This document shows, one piece after another, positions 54,450-64,000 of a stretch of 64,000 nt of DNA. Under the pieces are notes generated by a model, which searched no databases, was not told the DNA's origin, and was given only the letters and a program-made list of their open reading frames with translations. Where the stretch lies: NCBI GenBank assembly GCA_903850425.1, contig CAINLR010000177.1, positions 1-64,000 of the forward strand, read 5' to 3'. This stretch comes from an uncultured Verrucomicrobia subdivision 3 bacterium (GTDB lineage Bacteria > Verrucomicrobiota > Verrucomicrobiia > Limisphaerales > UBA11358). Numbering within the stretch: the stretch's first letter is position 1; the number at the start of each line of letters is the position of its first letter. Both the position numbers and the translations under genes were made by a program.

Positions 54450-55424
54450 TCAGCCGCCGATGGCAGTCATCGGCCGGCAGGGCGTGTAATTTTCGCGGAA
54501 CTGATGTTCAAACGGTTTCAGCCGCAGCGCGGTGAGGAGCAGTTCACGCAGCGCCGCGTCATCGGTGTGGTGCCGCAAGGTTGTGCGCAGATCCAGTTCC
54601 ACATGGTTGCCGAGGCACGGACGGATTTTGCCATCGGCGGTGAGGCGCATCTTGTTGCAGGTGTCGCAGAAATGCTGGTTGGTCAGCGCGCCGATGAAAC
54701 CGATGGTCGCGTTGGTGTGTTTCAATAAATAATATTTCGCCGGGCCGTGGCCGAGGCGGCGCTCGGGTTGCGCGATCAATTCATCCTTCTGCGCCAGCAG
54801 CCGCATGACTTCGGCGACCGGCAGGAAATTTTTATCCGTCAACACGTCGGTCGAGGTCAGCGGCATCAACTCGATGAACCGCAGCGGCAGACCGTGTTCG
54901 GCGGCGAACAGCACCAGCGGCCAGAGTTCCGGCTCGTTCATGCCGCGCATGAGGACGCAGTTCAGTTTGACGCACTCGAAGCCGGCGGCCACCGCGGCGC
55001 GAATGCCCGCGAGGACCAAATTCACATCGCCGCCGCTCACCCGCCGGTAAATTTGCGGGTCCAGCGCATCGAGACTCACGTTCACCGTGCGCAATCCGGC
55101 GTGGCGCAATGGTTGCGCCAGCGCGGCCAGCTTGGTCCCATTGGTGGAAAGGGCGATGGTTTCCACCCCGGGGATGCGCGCCATCGCGCGGACGATTTCC
55201 GGGACGTCGCGCCGCACGAGCGGTTCGCCGCCGGTCAGCCGGAATTTGCGAAAGCCCAGGCCGGCCGCGACCCGCGCGACGCGGACAATTTCGTCCGCCG
55301 TCAGGTGGTCCGGCTTGCTCTCCCACCCCTTGTAACCTTCCGGCATGCAATAGAGACAGCGCTCATTGCATCGGTCGGTCACCGAGATGCGGAGGTAATC
55401 CACAATGCGTCCGTAAGCATCCAT
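54450..55424 (-). CDS. moaA: GTP 3',8-cyclase MoaA
   Basis: Radical SAM enzyme for the first step of molybdenum cofactor synthesis. I use ATG 55424, giving 324 residues, the usual length; upstream residues read from the longer frame are not family-like. Motifs: SVTDRCNERCLYCMP (radical SAM cluster, C-x3-C-x2-C), RLTGGEPLVRRD, VSLDALD, the second iron-sulfur cluster FCDTCNKMRLTADGKIRPC (C-x2-C-x13-C), and the C-terminal Gly-Gly (TAIGG), needed for activity. First gene of the minus-strand molybdenum cluster. Confidence 0.95.
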   Translation of the reverse strand: MDAYGRIVDYLRISVTDRCNERCLYCMPEGYKGWESKPDHLTADEIVRVARVAAGLGFRKFRLTGGEPLVRRDVPEIVRAMARIPGVETIALSTNGTKLAALAQPLRHAGLRTVNVSLDALDPQIYRRVSGGDVNLVLAGIRAAVAAGFECVKLNCVLMRGMNEPELWPLVLFAAEHGLPLRFIELMPLTSTDVLTDKNFLPVAEVMRLLAQKDELIAQPERRLGHGPAKYYLLKHTNATIGFIGALTNQHFCDTCNKMRLTADGKIRPCLGNHVELDLRTTLRHHTDDAALRELLLTALRLKPFEHQFRENYTPCRPMTAIGG

Positions 55425-55564
55425 TCGCACTATGGGGGCAAAAGTTGCGCCGCCAATCAATCTAATTTTTTCCGGCCCCGGGCGATCGCGCGACAAAAGA
55501 CTTGCGCCGCCCCAAATGAGTTGCATATAAGCGGACGTGCAACAAATAATTAGAAAGGAAAATT

Positions 55565-56296
55565 ATGCTTGCCGCCGCCGATGCCGAAGGTTTTTTTGAA
55601 ATCCTGGCCAACTACCTCAATTTCTCCATTGATTTCCTGCGCCTGCGCGGCATGGACGAGTTTCACCTCAAAGGCTCGATTGACAAAGATTTGGTCGCCT
55701 ACTTTGTGGCGGGCGTGACGGTGGCGTTTCTGCTGGCGAACATCAAGCGCCTGCCGAGCTACGACGAGATGACCAGCCGGCTGTTGGCGGGGAAAACTGC
55801 GTCGTCGCCCGGCGCGGACAAACTGGAAGCCGCCCCGGAGGCTTCCTCGGACCAGGCGCAGATCGCCGCCTTCGTGCTGATTTCCGTGGTGGGCTCGTGT
55901 TTCTTTCACGGGATCCTGATCTTATACAGCCGGTGGATTCACACCTTCCCGCATGGGGGGATCAAAGATACGCTGAATGGCATCTTCGCTTTTAACGCCG
56001 TCTATATTCCGCTGGATGCGCTGTTGAAAAAAGCGCAGCAGTTTCTCAAGCGGCTCGGCCAGGCGGGCGGCGGCTCCGCCTTGTTTGCCGCGAGTCTGCT
56101 GTTCGTCACTTCCCTGCTGTATTTTAGTTTGGCGGGCTTGTCCATCTGGGCTTTGGCCCGGGTGCATGACGCCACGTTCGGGCAGATGTTCTGGCCGGCC
56201 ATGATTGCGGGCATCCTCATGTTCGTGATCATTTTGATTCCTATTATGATGTGGTTGCAGAACCGGGGCGGGCCGGACGCCAATCCGCCGGGCTGA
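55565..56296 (+). CDS. membrane protein, unknown function
   Basis: A 243-residue protein with an AGAAAGGA ribosome site before ATG 55565. Four likely membrane helices: about 46-62 (VAYFVAGVTVAFLLANI), 99-120 (IAAFVLISVVGSCFFHGILIL), 173-195 (ASLLFVTSLLYFSLAGLSIWAL) and 208-232 (MIAGILMFVIILIPIMMWLQ). A proline- and alanine-rich loop lies between helices one and two. No family is recognised. It is transcribed away from moaA and is followed after 99 bases by the YihY/BrkB gene. Confidence 0.65.
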   Translation: MLAAADAEGFFEILANYLNFSIDFLRLRGMDEFHLKGSIDKDLVAYFVAGVTVAFLLANIKRLPSYDEMTSRLLAGKTASSPGADKLEAAPEASSDQAQIAAFVLISVVGSCFFHGILILYSRWIHTFPHGGIKDTLNGIFAFNAVYIPLDALLKKAQQFLKRLGQAGGGSALFAASLLFVTSLLYFSLAGLSIWALARVHDATFGQMFWPAMIAGILMFVIILIPIMMWLQNRGGPDANPPG

Positions 56297-56395
56297 GTCA
56301 GGCGGCGGTCGGCCGCCCGGCACCCGAGGAGTCGGCCCAAGGCGGGCGTGGTCGCGCCGTTGACTTGCCGGCCCGCTTTGTTAGCGTGACGGCAC

Positions 56396-58072
56396 ATGGC
56401 AATCAAACGGTTTTCACGGCTCGGCAAAATCCTCCTCGGTGCCAACCCCGACGCGGAGGAACAACTTTTTCTACTCGAAGGCCGGGGGGAACGCTTGGTT
56501 CATTTCTGGGTGCTCGTGGTCCGCCAGTTTGTGCGGCATCGCTGCCTCATCCGCGCCTCGGCGCTGGCTTACACCACGCTGCTCGCGCTCATCCCGCTGC
56601 TCGCCGTCGTGATCAGCGTCAGCAGCAGCCTGCTCAAAAACCAGGACGAAGAAAAATTTTATCAGGCCATCGCCAGCATCGCCCCGCCGGTAATCACGCC
56701 GGCGACGCATGCCGCTTCTCCCGTTAGCGGGAGCACCAATTTTTTCAGCTCAGAAATCTCCACGAATGCCGGAGCGTCAACCAACGCCGTCGCCGCGACG
56801 GAGGCCGCCCCGCCGCCGGAATTGGGCGTCAATACGCAAAAGGAGCTGGCCCGGCAGCTCCGCCACTTCGTTCAACAAACTCAGGGGGCCAAGCTTGGCG
56901 TGGCGGGGATGTTGGTGTTCGTGTTCATCGCCATCATGATGCTGAGCCGCATCGAGGAGACGTTCAACGACATCTGGGGCGTCGTGCGCGGCCGCAGTTG
57001 GCTGTGGCGCGTGGTGCTTTACTGGGCGACCATCACGCTCGGCCCGCTGCTGCTGCTCGTCGCCATCGGTCTCACCAGCGGCGCGCATTTCCAGGCCGCG
57101 CAGGATTATTTCCGGCAGATGCCCGTCTTTGGCGGTTTCATTTTTAAACTGCTGCCGCTCGTCGTGCTGTGGCTGGCGTTTGCGCTCATTTACCAAATCG
57201 TGCCCAATACGAAGGTGAACTTTTCCGCGGCCCTCATCGGCGGCATGGTCGCCGGCACGCTCTGGCATTTGAACAACGTGTTCGGCTCCATTTACCTTTC
57301 GCGCGTGATCACGAACAGCGACATGTATGGCAAACTCGGCCTTGTGCCGATCTTCATGCTGGGACTTTATTTCACGTGGGCGATTCTGCTCTTCGGGGCG
57401 CAAATCGCCTACGCGTTTCAAAATCGCACCGCTTATCTGCAGGATAAGCTCGCCGATAATGTCAACCAGCGCGGCCGCGAATTCGTGGCCCTGCGCCTGA
57501 TGACCTGTCTTGGCCAGCGCTTCCAAAACGCGCTGCGGCCTGCGACCGTCAGCGAAATGTCCCATGAGCTCGCCGTGCCCAGCCGGCTCACGCAACAAGT
57601 GCTCCGCACGCTCGCCGCCGCGCACCTCGTCACGGAAGTCACGGGGGCCGAGAACGCCTATATTCCCGCACGTCCGCTGGACACCATCAACGCGCACGAC
57701 ATTCTTCTCGCGCTGCGCTCCGGGCATGGTCAGGAACTGCCGCTGAACACCGAGCCGGCGCTCGCCGAAGTCTATGGCGAGTTCGCGCGGATCGAGGAAG
57801 CCGAGCGCCGCGCCGCCAGCGCCATCAGTCTGCTCGCCCTCATCCAGCGGATGCCGGCCCGCGCCGCGCTCGCTGAACCCGCCCCAGCATTGGGCCAAAT
57901 GGATTCCGCGCCCGTGGCTGAATCCCTTTCTGAACCGGAAAAAACCGCGCCCGTGCCGACCTTTGCCGAGAGCGCGAGGCCCCAAAATGCGCCGCCAGAA
58001 ATTCCCATCGTGGATAAAATTGCGCGGCGCGAAGTGGTGCGGCCGACGGACGACAACGAATTTCCGCTCTGA
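56396..58072 (+). CDS. YihY/BrkB-family membrane protein
   Basis: A 558-residue protein. The YihY/virulence-factor BrkB domain spans about 30-345 with six helices: ASALAYTTLLALIPLLAVVI, the extra loop (about 90-155), then MLVFVFIAIMMLSRIEETFN with the conserved W-G-V-x-R-G-R-S-W, and LGLVPIFMLGLYFTWAILLF. After the last helix, residues about 365-470 look like a winged-helix domain (LRPATVSEMSHELAVPSRLT), as in many long YihY proteins. The tail is proline-rich and low in order. The function of the family is uncertain. The loop enriched in A, T, S and P (about 100-140) is unusual. Confidence 0.85.
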   Translation: MAIKRFSRLGKILLGANPDAEEQLFLLEGRGERLVHFWVLVVRQFVRHRCLIRASALAYTTLLALIPLLAVVISVSSSLLKNQDEEKFYQAIASIAPPVITPATHAASPVSGSTNFFSSEISTNAGASTNAVAATEAAPPPELGVNTQKELARQLRHFVQQTQGAKLGVAGMLVFVFIAIMMLSRIEETFNDIWGVVRGRSWLWRVVLYWATITLGPLLLLVAIGLTSGAHFQAAQDYFRQMPVFGGFIFKLLPLVVLWLAFALIYQIVPNTKVNFSAALIGGMVAGTLWHLNNVFGSIYLSRVITNSDMYGKLGLVPIFMLGLYFTWAILLFGAQIAYAFQNRTAYLQDKLADNVNQRGREFVALRLMTCLGQRFQNALRPATVSEMSHELAVPSRLTQQVLRTLAAAHLVTEVTGAENAYIPARPLDTINAHDILLALRSGHGQELPLNTEPALAEVYGEFARIEEAERRAASAISLLALIQRMPARAALAEPAPALGQMDSAPVAESLSEPEKTAPVPTFAESARPQNAPPEIPIVDKIARREVVRPTDDNEFPL

Positions 58073-58122
58073 CGTGCAGTTTTTCCTTTTGCCCGCCGCC
58101 GGATGCCGTTAGGTTTTCCGGC

Positions 58123-59574
58123 ATGAAGCCATCCAAGAGAAAGATCCAACCTGCGTGGAATCGTCGGGATTTCATCAAAGCAACCTCGCTCGCCACTGGC
58201 GCGCTGGTCTTCGGAGTGCCGACGCTGCTGCGCGGCCAGAACCTTAACAGCAAGCTCAACATTGCCGCCATTGGGGCGGGAGGCAAAGGCGGCAGTGACA
58301 CGGATTGCTGCAACGCGGAAAACATCGTTGCCCTCTGCGACGTGGATTCCGATCATTGTTCCGGCCAGTTGAAAAAATATCCGACGGCGAAGTTCTACCA
58401 GGATTTCCGCAAGATGTTTGATGAAATGGGCAAGGGCATTGACGCCGTCACCGTTTCCACGCCGGATCATTTCCACGCCATCGCCGCCTCGTCGGCCATG
58501 CATCTGGGCAAACACGTTTATGTCCAGAAGCCGCTGACGCAGACGATTTACGAGGCACGCTATCTGCGCAACCTCGCGAGCGATTCCAAGCTCATTACGC
58601 AGATGGGCAACCAAGGCAGCGCGCAGGATGGTTTGCGCCGCGCGGTGGAGGTGATCCAAGCCGGCCTCATCGGTCAGGTGAGCGAAGTGCATGTCTGGAC
58701 CAACCGTCCGATCTGGCCCCAAGGCGGCCAGCGCCCGACCGGTTCGGATCCCGTGCCGAAGAATCTCGACTGGGACATCTGGCTCGGGCCGGCCCCGGTG
58801 CGACCTTACAAGAGCGGCGTCTATAATCCGTTCAACTGGCGCGGCTGGCTGGATTTCGGCACCGGTGCCCTCGGCGACATGGCGTGTCACACCGTCAACA
58901 TGCCGTTCCGCGCGCTGCGCCTCGGCCATCCGACGGAAGTTTCCGCCGAATCCTTCGGCCGCGTGGAGGAAATGTATCCCATCGGCTCGAAAATCCGCTT
59001 CCAATTTCCGGCCCGTAAAACCGGCACCACCGAACAGGGACCCGTCACCTTGTTCTGGTATGACGGCGGCAAGCCGCTCGCGGACAATCCGACCAAGCAC
59101 GACGGCAGCAACAAGCCGCCGCACGAACTCACCGCGGACATCCAGGAAATGCTCGGCGAAATGCCCGGCAGCGGCTGCATGCTTATCGGCGACAAGGGTA
59201 AAATCTTTTCGCCGGACGATTACGGCGAGCAGTTTTTCGTGAAGCTCACGGGCGAACAGAAATTTGCCCATTACAAAAAGCACGACGCGATCACGCCCAT
59301 CCCGCAGACCATCCCGCGCAATACCTTCAAAGGCGATACCGACCGCCGCCATCATTTGGAATGGCTCGCGGCCATCAAAGCCAACAAGCCGGAAGACTGC
59401 TACTCGCGCTTCGCGGTCGGCGGCCAGTTGGCGGAAATCATGTTGCTCGGCTGCGTGGCGCTGCGCGTCGGCAAGAAGATCGAATGGGACGGACCTAATT
59501 TGAAGGCCAAGAACTGCCCCGAAGCCGCGCCGTTCATCAAGCGTGACAACCGCGCGCCCTGGCTTTTGGCGTGA
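58123..59574 (+). CDS. Tat-exported Gfo/Idh/MocA oxidoreductase
   Basis: A 483-residue protein with a Tat signal (NRRDFIKATSLATGALVFG) and the NAD(P)-binding start N-I-A-A-I-G-A-G-G-K-G-G. VTVSTPDHFHAIAASSAMHL and the motif KHVYVQKPL carry the active-site lysine (here in the Q-K-P variant common in this family). Later W-D-I-W-L-G-P and LGDMACHTVNMPFRAL are typical of the long planctomycete/verrucomicrobial members. It probably oxidises a sugar or inositol derivative in the periplasm. A terminator follows. Compare the amber-interrupted relative at 10713. Confidence 0.88.
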   Translation: MKPSKRKIQPAWNRRDFIKATSLATGALVFGVPTLLRGQNLNSKLNIAAIGAGGKGGSDTDCCNAENIVALCDVDSDHCSGQLKKYPTAKFYQDFRKMFDEMGKGIDAVTVSTPDHFHAIAASSAMHLGKHVYVQKPLTQTIYEARYLRNLASDSKLITQMGNQGSAQDGLRRAVEVIQAGLIGQVSEVHVWTNRPIWPQGGQRPTGSDPVPKNLDWDIWLGPAPVRPYKSGVYNPFNWRGWLDFGTGALGDMACHTVNMPFRALRLGHPTEVSAESFGRVEEMYPIGSKIRFQFPARKTGTTEQGPVTLFWYDGGKPLADNPTKHDGSNKPPHELTADIQEMLGEMPGSGCMLIGDKGKIFSPDDYGEQFFVKLTGEQKFAHYKKHDAITPIPQTIPRNTFKGDTDRRHHLEWLAAIKANKPEDCYSRFAVGGQLAEIMLLGCVALRVGKKIEWDGPNLKAKNCPEAAPFIKRDNRAPWLLA

Positions 59575-59608
59575 GTAGGCTGAATCTGTCGTAACATCGA
59601 ATCCACTT

Positions 59609-59645
59609 AAACCGGCCAACCTTCCAAGGTTGGCCGGTTTTCCTT
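59609..59645 (+). terminator. rho-independent terminator
   Basis: AAACCGGCCAACCTT at 59609-59623 is mirrored exactly by 59626-59640 and followed by a T-rich run (TTTTCCTTTT). It ends the Gfo/Idh/MocA transcript. Confidence 0.88.
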
Positions 59646-59814
59646 TTCCATTTCATTGAGGTGGTATTGACCACGCGGTGGCCAATGCCGTCGCCGAGCG
59701 CGGCGTTAGGTGCCGGAGGCAATCGCGCGCCAGCAAACTGCCATACTCCAAAGTGCCCGCTGCGCGGGCAAACCAAGCCGCAGCGCGACATTGTCCACGA
59801 GCCTTGCCGGCACG

Positions 59815-59853
59815 TCTTAACACTTTCTTAACGCGGCCGGCATTCTTCTTAAT
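59815..59853. promoter_or_regulatory. spaced TCTTAAC repeats upstream of kdp
   Basis: TCTTAAC occurs at 59815-59821 and 59826-59832, start to start 11 bases, and TCTTAAT follows at 59847-59853, 21 bases after the second. Direct repeats one helix turn apart are the usual layout of OmpR/PhoB-family sites, so this could be the operator for KdpE or another such regulator of the kdp operon. Inferred from spacing only. Confidence 0.45.
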
Positions 59854-59904
59854 TAGCCGCCGAGCGTCGAACGGTTCAAGGTCCTAATCAGAAAGATAAA
59901 GCTT

Positions 59905-59988
59905 ATGCCTGACTTGATTTTCATCGCCGTCCTCGCGCTGTTCTTTGGCGCAGCGCAACTCTACGCGCATTGGTGCGAAAAACTTTGA
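59905..59988 (+). CDS. 27-residue membrane miniprotein before kdpF
   Basis: ATG 59905 to TGA 59988. The protein is one hydrophobic helix (LIFIAVLALFFGAAQLYAHW) ending in C-E-K-L. Small proteins of this design, a helix ending in a C-E-[KR]-L-like tail, seem to precede kdpF/kdpA in other bacteria, but I know no function. It starts 7 bases before the KdpF start codon and may be an extra subunit of the pump. Confidence 0.6.
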   Translation: MPDLIFIAVLALFFGAAQLYAHWCEKL

Positions 59989-59995
59989 ATCATTT

Positions 59996-60079
59996 ATGGA
60001 AAATATCATTGTCGGTCTCATCGCCCTCGCGCTGTTCGCGTATCTATTTTTCGCGATGGTTTATCCCGAAAAATTTTAA
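59996..60079 (+). CDS. kdpF: KdpF, potassium pump stabilising peptide
   Basis: A 27-residue peptide with one membrane helix (IIVGLIALALFAYLFFAMVY) ending P-E-K-F, like other KdpF peptides (A-Y-L-x-x-A-x-x-P-E-x-F). KdpF stabilises the KdpABC complex. It lies 6 bases before kdpA, as expected. Confidence 0.82.
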   Translation: MENIIVGLIALALFAYLFFAMVYPEKF

Positions 60080-60085
60080 TGCTTT

Positions 60086-61885
60086 ATGAACTCATCCGGC
60101 TGGATTCAACTCGCGCTCTTTGTCGGCGCGCTCGCGCTCATCACCAAACCCATGGGGCTTTATCTCATGCAGGTGCTCGACGCGAACGGCAAAACTTGGC
60201 TTGACCCGGTTTTGAAACCGCTCGAACGGCTCACTTACAAAATCATGGGCGTGCGCGCCGGTGAGGAACACGATTGGCGCGGTTACACGTGGGCGATGCT
60301 CTTGTTCAGCCTCGCGAGCTGCGTGTTCACTTATGCGATCCTGCGGCTGCAAAACTTTCTGCCGCTCAACCCGCAGGGCTTTGGCGCGCTCTCGCCGGAT
60401 CTCGCGTTCAACACCGCCGTCAGCTTCACGACGAACACGAATTGGCAGAGTTATGCCGGCGAATCCACGATGTCGTATCTCTCGCAGATGGTCGCGCTGA
60501 CGATTCACAACTTCGCCTCCGCCGCCATCGGCATCGCCATCGCGGCGGCGCTCGTGCGCGGCATCGCGCGGCACTCCACGCGTCTGCTCGGCAACTTCTG
60601 GGTCGATACGGTGCGCGTCACATATTACCTGCTAGTGCCGATCTGCCTGGTCTTCGCCATCGTGCTGGTGTCGCAAGGCATGATTCAAAATTTCCTGCCC
60701 TACACGAAAGCGAAGTTGCTTGAGCCAATGAAAATTTCCGTGGCCAAGGTGGATGACAAAGGCCAACCCGTGCTCGACCAAGCGGGCAAACCGGTGATGG
60801 AGGAGCAAACTATCGAGGACCAAACCATCGTGCAGGGACCGATGGCGTCGCAGGTCGCGATCAAAATGCTCGGCACGAACGGCGGCGGCTATACGAATGC
60901 CAACGCCGCGCATCCGTTTGAAAACCCCACGCCGCTTTCCAACTTTTTGCAGATGCTGTCCATCTTCAGCATCGGCAGCGGACTGACGTGGTATCTCGGC
61001 CGCATGACGAAAAACCAGGCGCACGGCTGGGCGATCTGGGCGACGATGACGATTTTATTTCTCACCGGCGCGGTCGTCGCGTGGCATTACGAGGCGGCAG
61101 GCAATCCGATTCATCAGCAACTCGGCGTTTCGTTTGCGGACGGCAACATGGAAGGCAAGGAAGTCCGCTTCGGCATTTTTAATTCCGCCGTGTTCGCCAC
61201 GATCACGACCGATGCGTCATGCGGCGCGGTCAATGCGATGCACGATTCCTTCACCGCGCTCGGCGGACTCGTGCCGCTGTTCAACATCCAGCTCGGCGAA
61301 ATTATTTTCGGCGGCGTCGGCGCGGGACTTTACGGAATGCTCGTGTTTGTCGTGCTTGCCGTGTTCATCGCCGGTTTGATGGTCGGCCGCACACCGGAAT
61401 ATCTCGGCAAAAAAATCGGCGCCTTCGATGTCAAAATGGCGATGCTAACGCTGCTGATCCTCGCGATGACCATTCTTGGATTTTCTGCTTGGGCTGTCGT
61501 GAGCCCCTGGGGTTTGGCCGGCCTCAATAACTCCGGACCGCACGGCTTGAGCGAAATTCTCTACGCCTTCAGTTCCGCCACCGGCAACAACGGCAGCGCG
61601 TTCGCCGGCCTCACCGCCAACACGCCTTGGTATAACACCGCGCTCGGGATCGCGATGTTGTTCGGCCGCTTCCTGATGATCGTGCCGATCATGGCGCTCG
61701 CCGGTTCGCTCGCGCAAAAAAAACTCGTGCCCGCCAGCGCCGGAACTTTTCCTGTTCATGGCGGCACATTTGTCATTTTGCTCATTGGCACCATCCTACT
61801 CGTCGGCGCGCTGAACTTTCTGCCGGTGCTCGCGCTCGGCCCGATCGTCGAACACTTCCTGACGGCACAAGGAAAATTATTTTAA
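60086..61885 (+). CDS. kdpA: potassium-transporting ATPase subunit KdpA
   Basis: The channel-like subunit of the KdpFABC potassium pump, 599 residues (family about 550-600). It has the four repeated selectivity-filter regions of the SKT superfamily: [14 protein letters not shown] (about 113-126), [20 protein letters not shown] (about 264-283), [13 protein letters not shown] (about 377-389) and [14 protein letters not shown] (about 497-510). Around ten membrane helices. It imports K+ when potassium is scarce, driven by KdpB. Confidence 0.96.
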   Translation: MNSSGWIQLALFVGALALITKPMGLYLMQVLDANGKTWLDPVLKPLERLTYKIMGVRAGEEHDWRGYTWAMLLFSLASCVFTYAILRLQNFLPLNPQGFGALSPDLAFNTAVSFTTNTNWQSYAGESTMSYLSQMVALTIHNFASAAIGIAIAAALVRGIARHSTRLLGNFWVDTVRVTYYLLVPICLVFAIVLVSQGMIQNFLPYTKAKLLEPMKISVAKVDDKGQPVLDQAGKPVMEEQTIEDQTIVQGPMASQVAIKMLGTNGGGYTNANAAHPFENPTPLSNFLQMLSIFSIGSGLTWYLGRMTKNQAHGWAIWATMTILFLTGAVVAWHYEAAGNPIHQQLGVSFADGNMEGKEVRFGIFNSAVFATITTDASCGAVNAMHDSFTALGGLVPLFNIQLGEIIFGGVGAGLYGMLVFVVLAVFIAGLMVGRTPEYLGKKIGAFDVKMAMLTLLILAMTILGFSAWAVVSPWGLAGLNNSGPHGLSEILYAFSSATGNNGSAFAGLTANTPWYNTALGIAMLFGRFLMIVPIMALAGSLAQKKLVPASAGTFPVHGGTFVILLIGTILLVGALNFLPVLALGPIVEHFLTAQGKLF

Positions 61886-61898
61886 CGCGCAAATTTTT

Positions 61899-63941
61899 AT
61901 GACGCACAAAGCTCCTTCCCTTTTCGATTGGAAAATCGCCGGTCCGGCGGTGGGTGACGCTTTCAAAAAGCTTGATCCGCGCCTGATGTTCAAAAATCCG
62001 GTGATGTTCGTCACGCTCGTCGGCGCGGTGCTGACCACCGTCGGCATTTTCACGGCGACGGCGGATCGCGGCTTCATCACGCAGCTGGCCGTGTGGCTTT
62101 GGTTCACGGTTTTGTTCGCGAACTTTGCCGAAGCCGTTGCGGAAGGTCGCGGCAAGGCGCAGGCGCAGGTGTTGCGTGGCACGCGCGTGAATACCGTCGC
62201 CCGGCGCGTCGGGAAAAACGGTGAAGCCGAAGAAGTCAGCGCCGATAATTTGCGCAAAGGCGATGTCGTGATCGTGCGCGCCGGCGAACCGATTCCGGCC
62301 GACGGCGACGTGATCGAAGGCGCGGCCACGGTGGACGAATCCGCCATCACCGGCGAATCCGCGCCGGTCATCCGCGAGAGCGGCGGCGACCGCAGCGCCG
62401 TCACCGGCGGCACGCGCGTGTTGTCCGATGAAATCAAGATCCGCATTTCGATCAATCCCGGCGAAGGTTTTCTCGATCGTATGATTTCGCTCGTCGAAGG
62501 TGCCGCGCGCCAAAAAACGCCGAACGAAATCGCGCTCACGATTTTACTCTCCGCACTCACGCTGATTTTCCTGCTCGTCTGCGTGACGCTAAAACCGTTC
62601 AGCCTCTATTCCGCCACCGTGTTTTCCGTGCCGGTGTTGATCGCGCTGCTCGTCTGTTTGATTCCCACGACCATCGGCGGTTTGTTGAGCGCCATCGGTA
62701 TCGCGGGCATGGATCGTTTGTTGCAACACAATGTGCTCGCGATGAGCGGCCGCGCCGTCGAAGCGTCGGGCGACGTGGACGTGCTGCTGCTCGACAAGAC
62801 CGGCACGATCACACTCGGCAATCGCCAGGCCACCGATTTTCTGCCCGCCCCGGGCATCGCCATCGAACGGCTCGTCGACGCCGCGCAACTGGCTTCGCTC
62901 GCGGACGAAACGCCGGAAGGCCGCAGCATCGCCGTGCTTGCCAAGGAAAAATTCGGTTTGCGCGGCCGCGAAGTTGCGGCGGCCCACGCGGTATTCGTTC
63001 CGTTCACTGCGCAGACGCGCATGAGCGGCGTGGATTTTCCCGCATTAGACGGCAAGCCTGCGCGCCGCATTCGCAAAGGCGCATCCGAAGCGATGCGCGT
63101 TTTGATTGACCGCGAAGGCGGCGTGTTCCCGCAAGCCATCGTGGAGACCGTGGACAATGTCTCGCGTTCCGGCGGCACACCGCTTGTCGTCACCGACGGC
63201 AAGGAAGTGCTCGGCGTGATTAATCTCAAGGACATCGTCAAAGGCGGTATCAAGGAACGCTTCGCTCAGCTCCGCAAGATGGGCATCCGCACTGTGATGA
63301 TCACCGGCGACAACAAACTCACCGCCGCGGCCATCGCCGCCGAAGCGGGCGTGGATGATTTTCTTGCCGAAGCCAAACCGGAGGACAAACTCGCGCTCAT
63401 CCGCAAGGAACAAGCGGGTGGCCGCATGGTCGCGATGATCGGTGACGGCACGAATGACGCGCCCGCCTTGGCTCAAGCCGATGTCGGCGTGGCGATGAAC
63501 ACCGGCACGCAAGCCGCGAAGGAAGCCGGCAACATGGTAGATCTCGATTCGAATCCGACGAAGCTCATCGAGATCATCGAGATCAGCAAGCAACTGCTCA
63601 TTACGCGCGGCTCGTTGACCACGTTCAGCATCGCGAACGACGTGGCCAAATATTTCGCGATCATTCCCGCGATGTTGATGGCCACGTTTCCGGCGATTTC
63701 GCCGCTCAACGTGATGCATCTGCACAGCCCAAACAGCGCGATCTTGAGCGCGATCATTTTCAACGCGCTGATCATCGTGGCGCTGATTCCACTCGCGTTG
63801 CGCGGTGTGAAGTTCCGGCCGATTGGCGCGCTCGCCATCTTGCAGCGCAACCTGATCATTTACGGCGGCGGCGGCGTCCTGCTGCCATTCGTCGGCATCA
63901 AAGTCATTGATGTGCTCATCACCGCCCTGAAACTCGTTTAA
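61899..63941 (+). CDS. kdpB: potassium-transporting ATPase ATP-binding subunit KdpB
   Basis: A P-type ATPase of 680 residues, the energy-coupling subunit. Phosphorylated Asp299 lies in [14 protein letters not shown]; the actuator motif A-I-T-G-E-S-A-P-V, the hinge [20 protein letters not shown] and the membrane stretch [20 protein letters not shown] fit the family throughout. It starts 13 bases after kdpA and is followed by kdpC 4 bases later. Confidence 0.97.
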   Translation: MTHKAPSLFDWKIAGPAVGDAFKKLDPRLMFKNPVMFVTLVGAVLTTVGIFTATADRGFITQLAVWLWFTVLFANFAEAVAEGRGKAQAQVLRGTRVNTVARRVGKNGEAEEVSADNLRKGDVVIVRAGEPIPADGDVIEGAATVDESAITGESAPVIRESGGDRSAVTGGTRVLSDEIKIRISINPGEGFLDRMISLVEGAARQKTPNEIALTILLSALTLIFLLVCVTLKPFSLYSATVFSVPVLIALLVCLIPTTIGGLLSAIGIAGMDRLLQHNVLAMSGRAVEASGDVDVLLLDKTGTITLGNRQATDFLPAPGIAIERLVDAAQLASLADETPEGRSIAVLAKEKFGLRGREVAAAHAVFVPFTAQTRMSGVDFPALDGKPARRIRKGASEAMRVLIDREGGVFPQAIVETVDNVSRSGGTPLVVTDGKEVLGVINLKDIVKGGIKERFAQLRKMGIRTVMITGDNKLTAAAIAAEAGVDDFLAEAKPEDKLALIRKEQAGGRMVAMIGDGTNDAPALAQADVGVAMNTGTQAAKEAGNMVDLDSNPTKLIEIIEISKQLLITRGSLTTFSIANDVAKYFAIIPAMLMATFPAISPLNVMHLHSPNSAILSAIIFNALIIVALIPLALRGVKFRPIGALAILQRNLIIYGGGGVLLPFVGIKVIDVLITALKLV

Positions 63942-63945
63942 GTTT

Positions 63946-64000
63946 ATGAAAAAATTATTCTCTGAACTCCGCAGCGCCATCATGCTGACGCTGGCGCTGG
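63946..64000 (+). CDS. kdpC: KdpC, N-terminus only (cut by window end)
   Basis: ATG 63946 begins MKKLFSELRSAIMLTLAL, the cytoplasmic start and first part of the single membrane helix of KdpC. The rest lies beyond the window. Position after kdpB confirms the call. Confidence 0.85.
   Translation, partial: MKKLFSELRSAIMLTLAL

Noticed and set aside
55425-55564. Molybdenum-cofactor riboswitch or second ModE box upstream of moaA
   Set aside because: I could not find the expected hairpin set or a second half-site; only a GCATATAAGC-like stretch is present.

Overview
The window looks like chromosomal DNA of a GC-rich Verrucomicrobium, probably of the Pedosphaera/Limisphaera type. This is inferred from gene style, not from a marker gene. 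The hints are several pseudopilin-like genes with the [20 protein letters not shown] leader and H-X9-DG-type ends, Tat-exported Gfo/Idh/MocA oxidoreductases and a sugar isomerase/epimerase, giant Reg_prop/Y_Y_Y sensor kinases, and a large secreted autotransporter-strand repeat protein. Three secreted proteins also end in the same kind of C-terminal module (TN...W...F/YR). No rRNA, tRNA or CRISPR array was seen.

1-6150: part of a Mu-like transposable phage, early region only. Fifteen tightly packed + strand genes, most overlapping by 4 bases, include a Gam-like nuclease inhibitor, a DUF551 protein, an ASCH-like protein, a free-standing Clp N-domain miniprotein and a possible GemA. There are no head or tail genes. 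The block ends abruptly near 6150, next to three TTCCGGCT repeats and a hairpin, and is followed by the 3' remnant of a secreted-protein gene, so the element appears to have landed in that gene.

6600-24650: secreted and exported functions. These are a TIM-barrel/golvesin-domain protein, two pseudopilins, a Gfo/Idh/MocA gene broken by one amber codon, a sugar isomerase/epimerase, a Tat-exported FAD oxidoreductase, a Reg_prop histidine kinase with its NarL-type regulator, and the 1793-residue repeat protein.

24800-35200: a co-directional efflux block. It runs PepSY lipoprotein, YncE-like propeller, lipoprotein, OmpR-type regulator, histidine kinase, TolC/CusC-like channel, adaptor and CusA/CzcA-type RND pump. 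A 552-base cassette carrying a DUF559 endonuclease between 40-base inverted repeats sits between the adaptor and pump genes. A related but gene-less palindromic segment sits between the regulator and kinase genes.

35200-50100: a three-gene minus-strand operon (membrane-domain/class-3-lipase fusion, helical-repeat protein, lipoprotein), then a 1451-residue hybrid sensor kinase, then housekeeping genes (PhoH2, PUR-domain protein, rsfS, nadD, CPBP protease, thiL).

50190-55424: molybdenum supply and cofactor genes on the minus strand, read in the order moaA, modE-like, pseudopilin-like gene, modA, modB, modC, moaD, small ORF. A clear ModE-type palindrome at 54014-54039 lies directly upstream of the pseudopilin-like gene that precedes modABC.

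55565-64000: a membrane protein, a YihY/BrkB protein, a second Gfo/Idh/MocA oxidoreductase, and the kdp potassium pump operon. The kdp operon begins with two 27-codon membrane miniproteins (the second is KdpF), followed by kdpA, kdpB and the start of kdpC.
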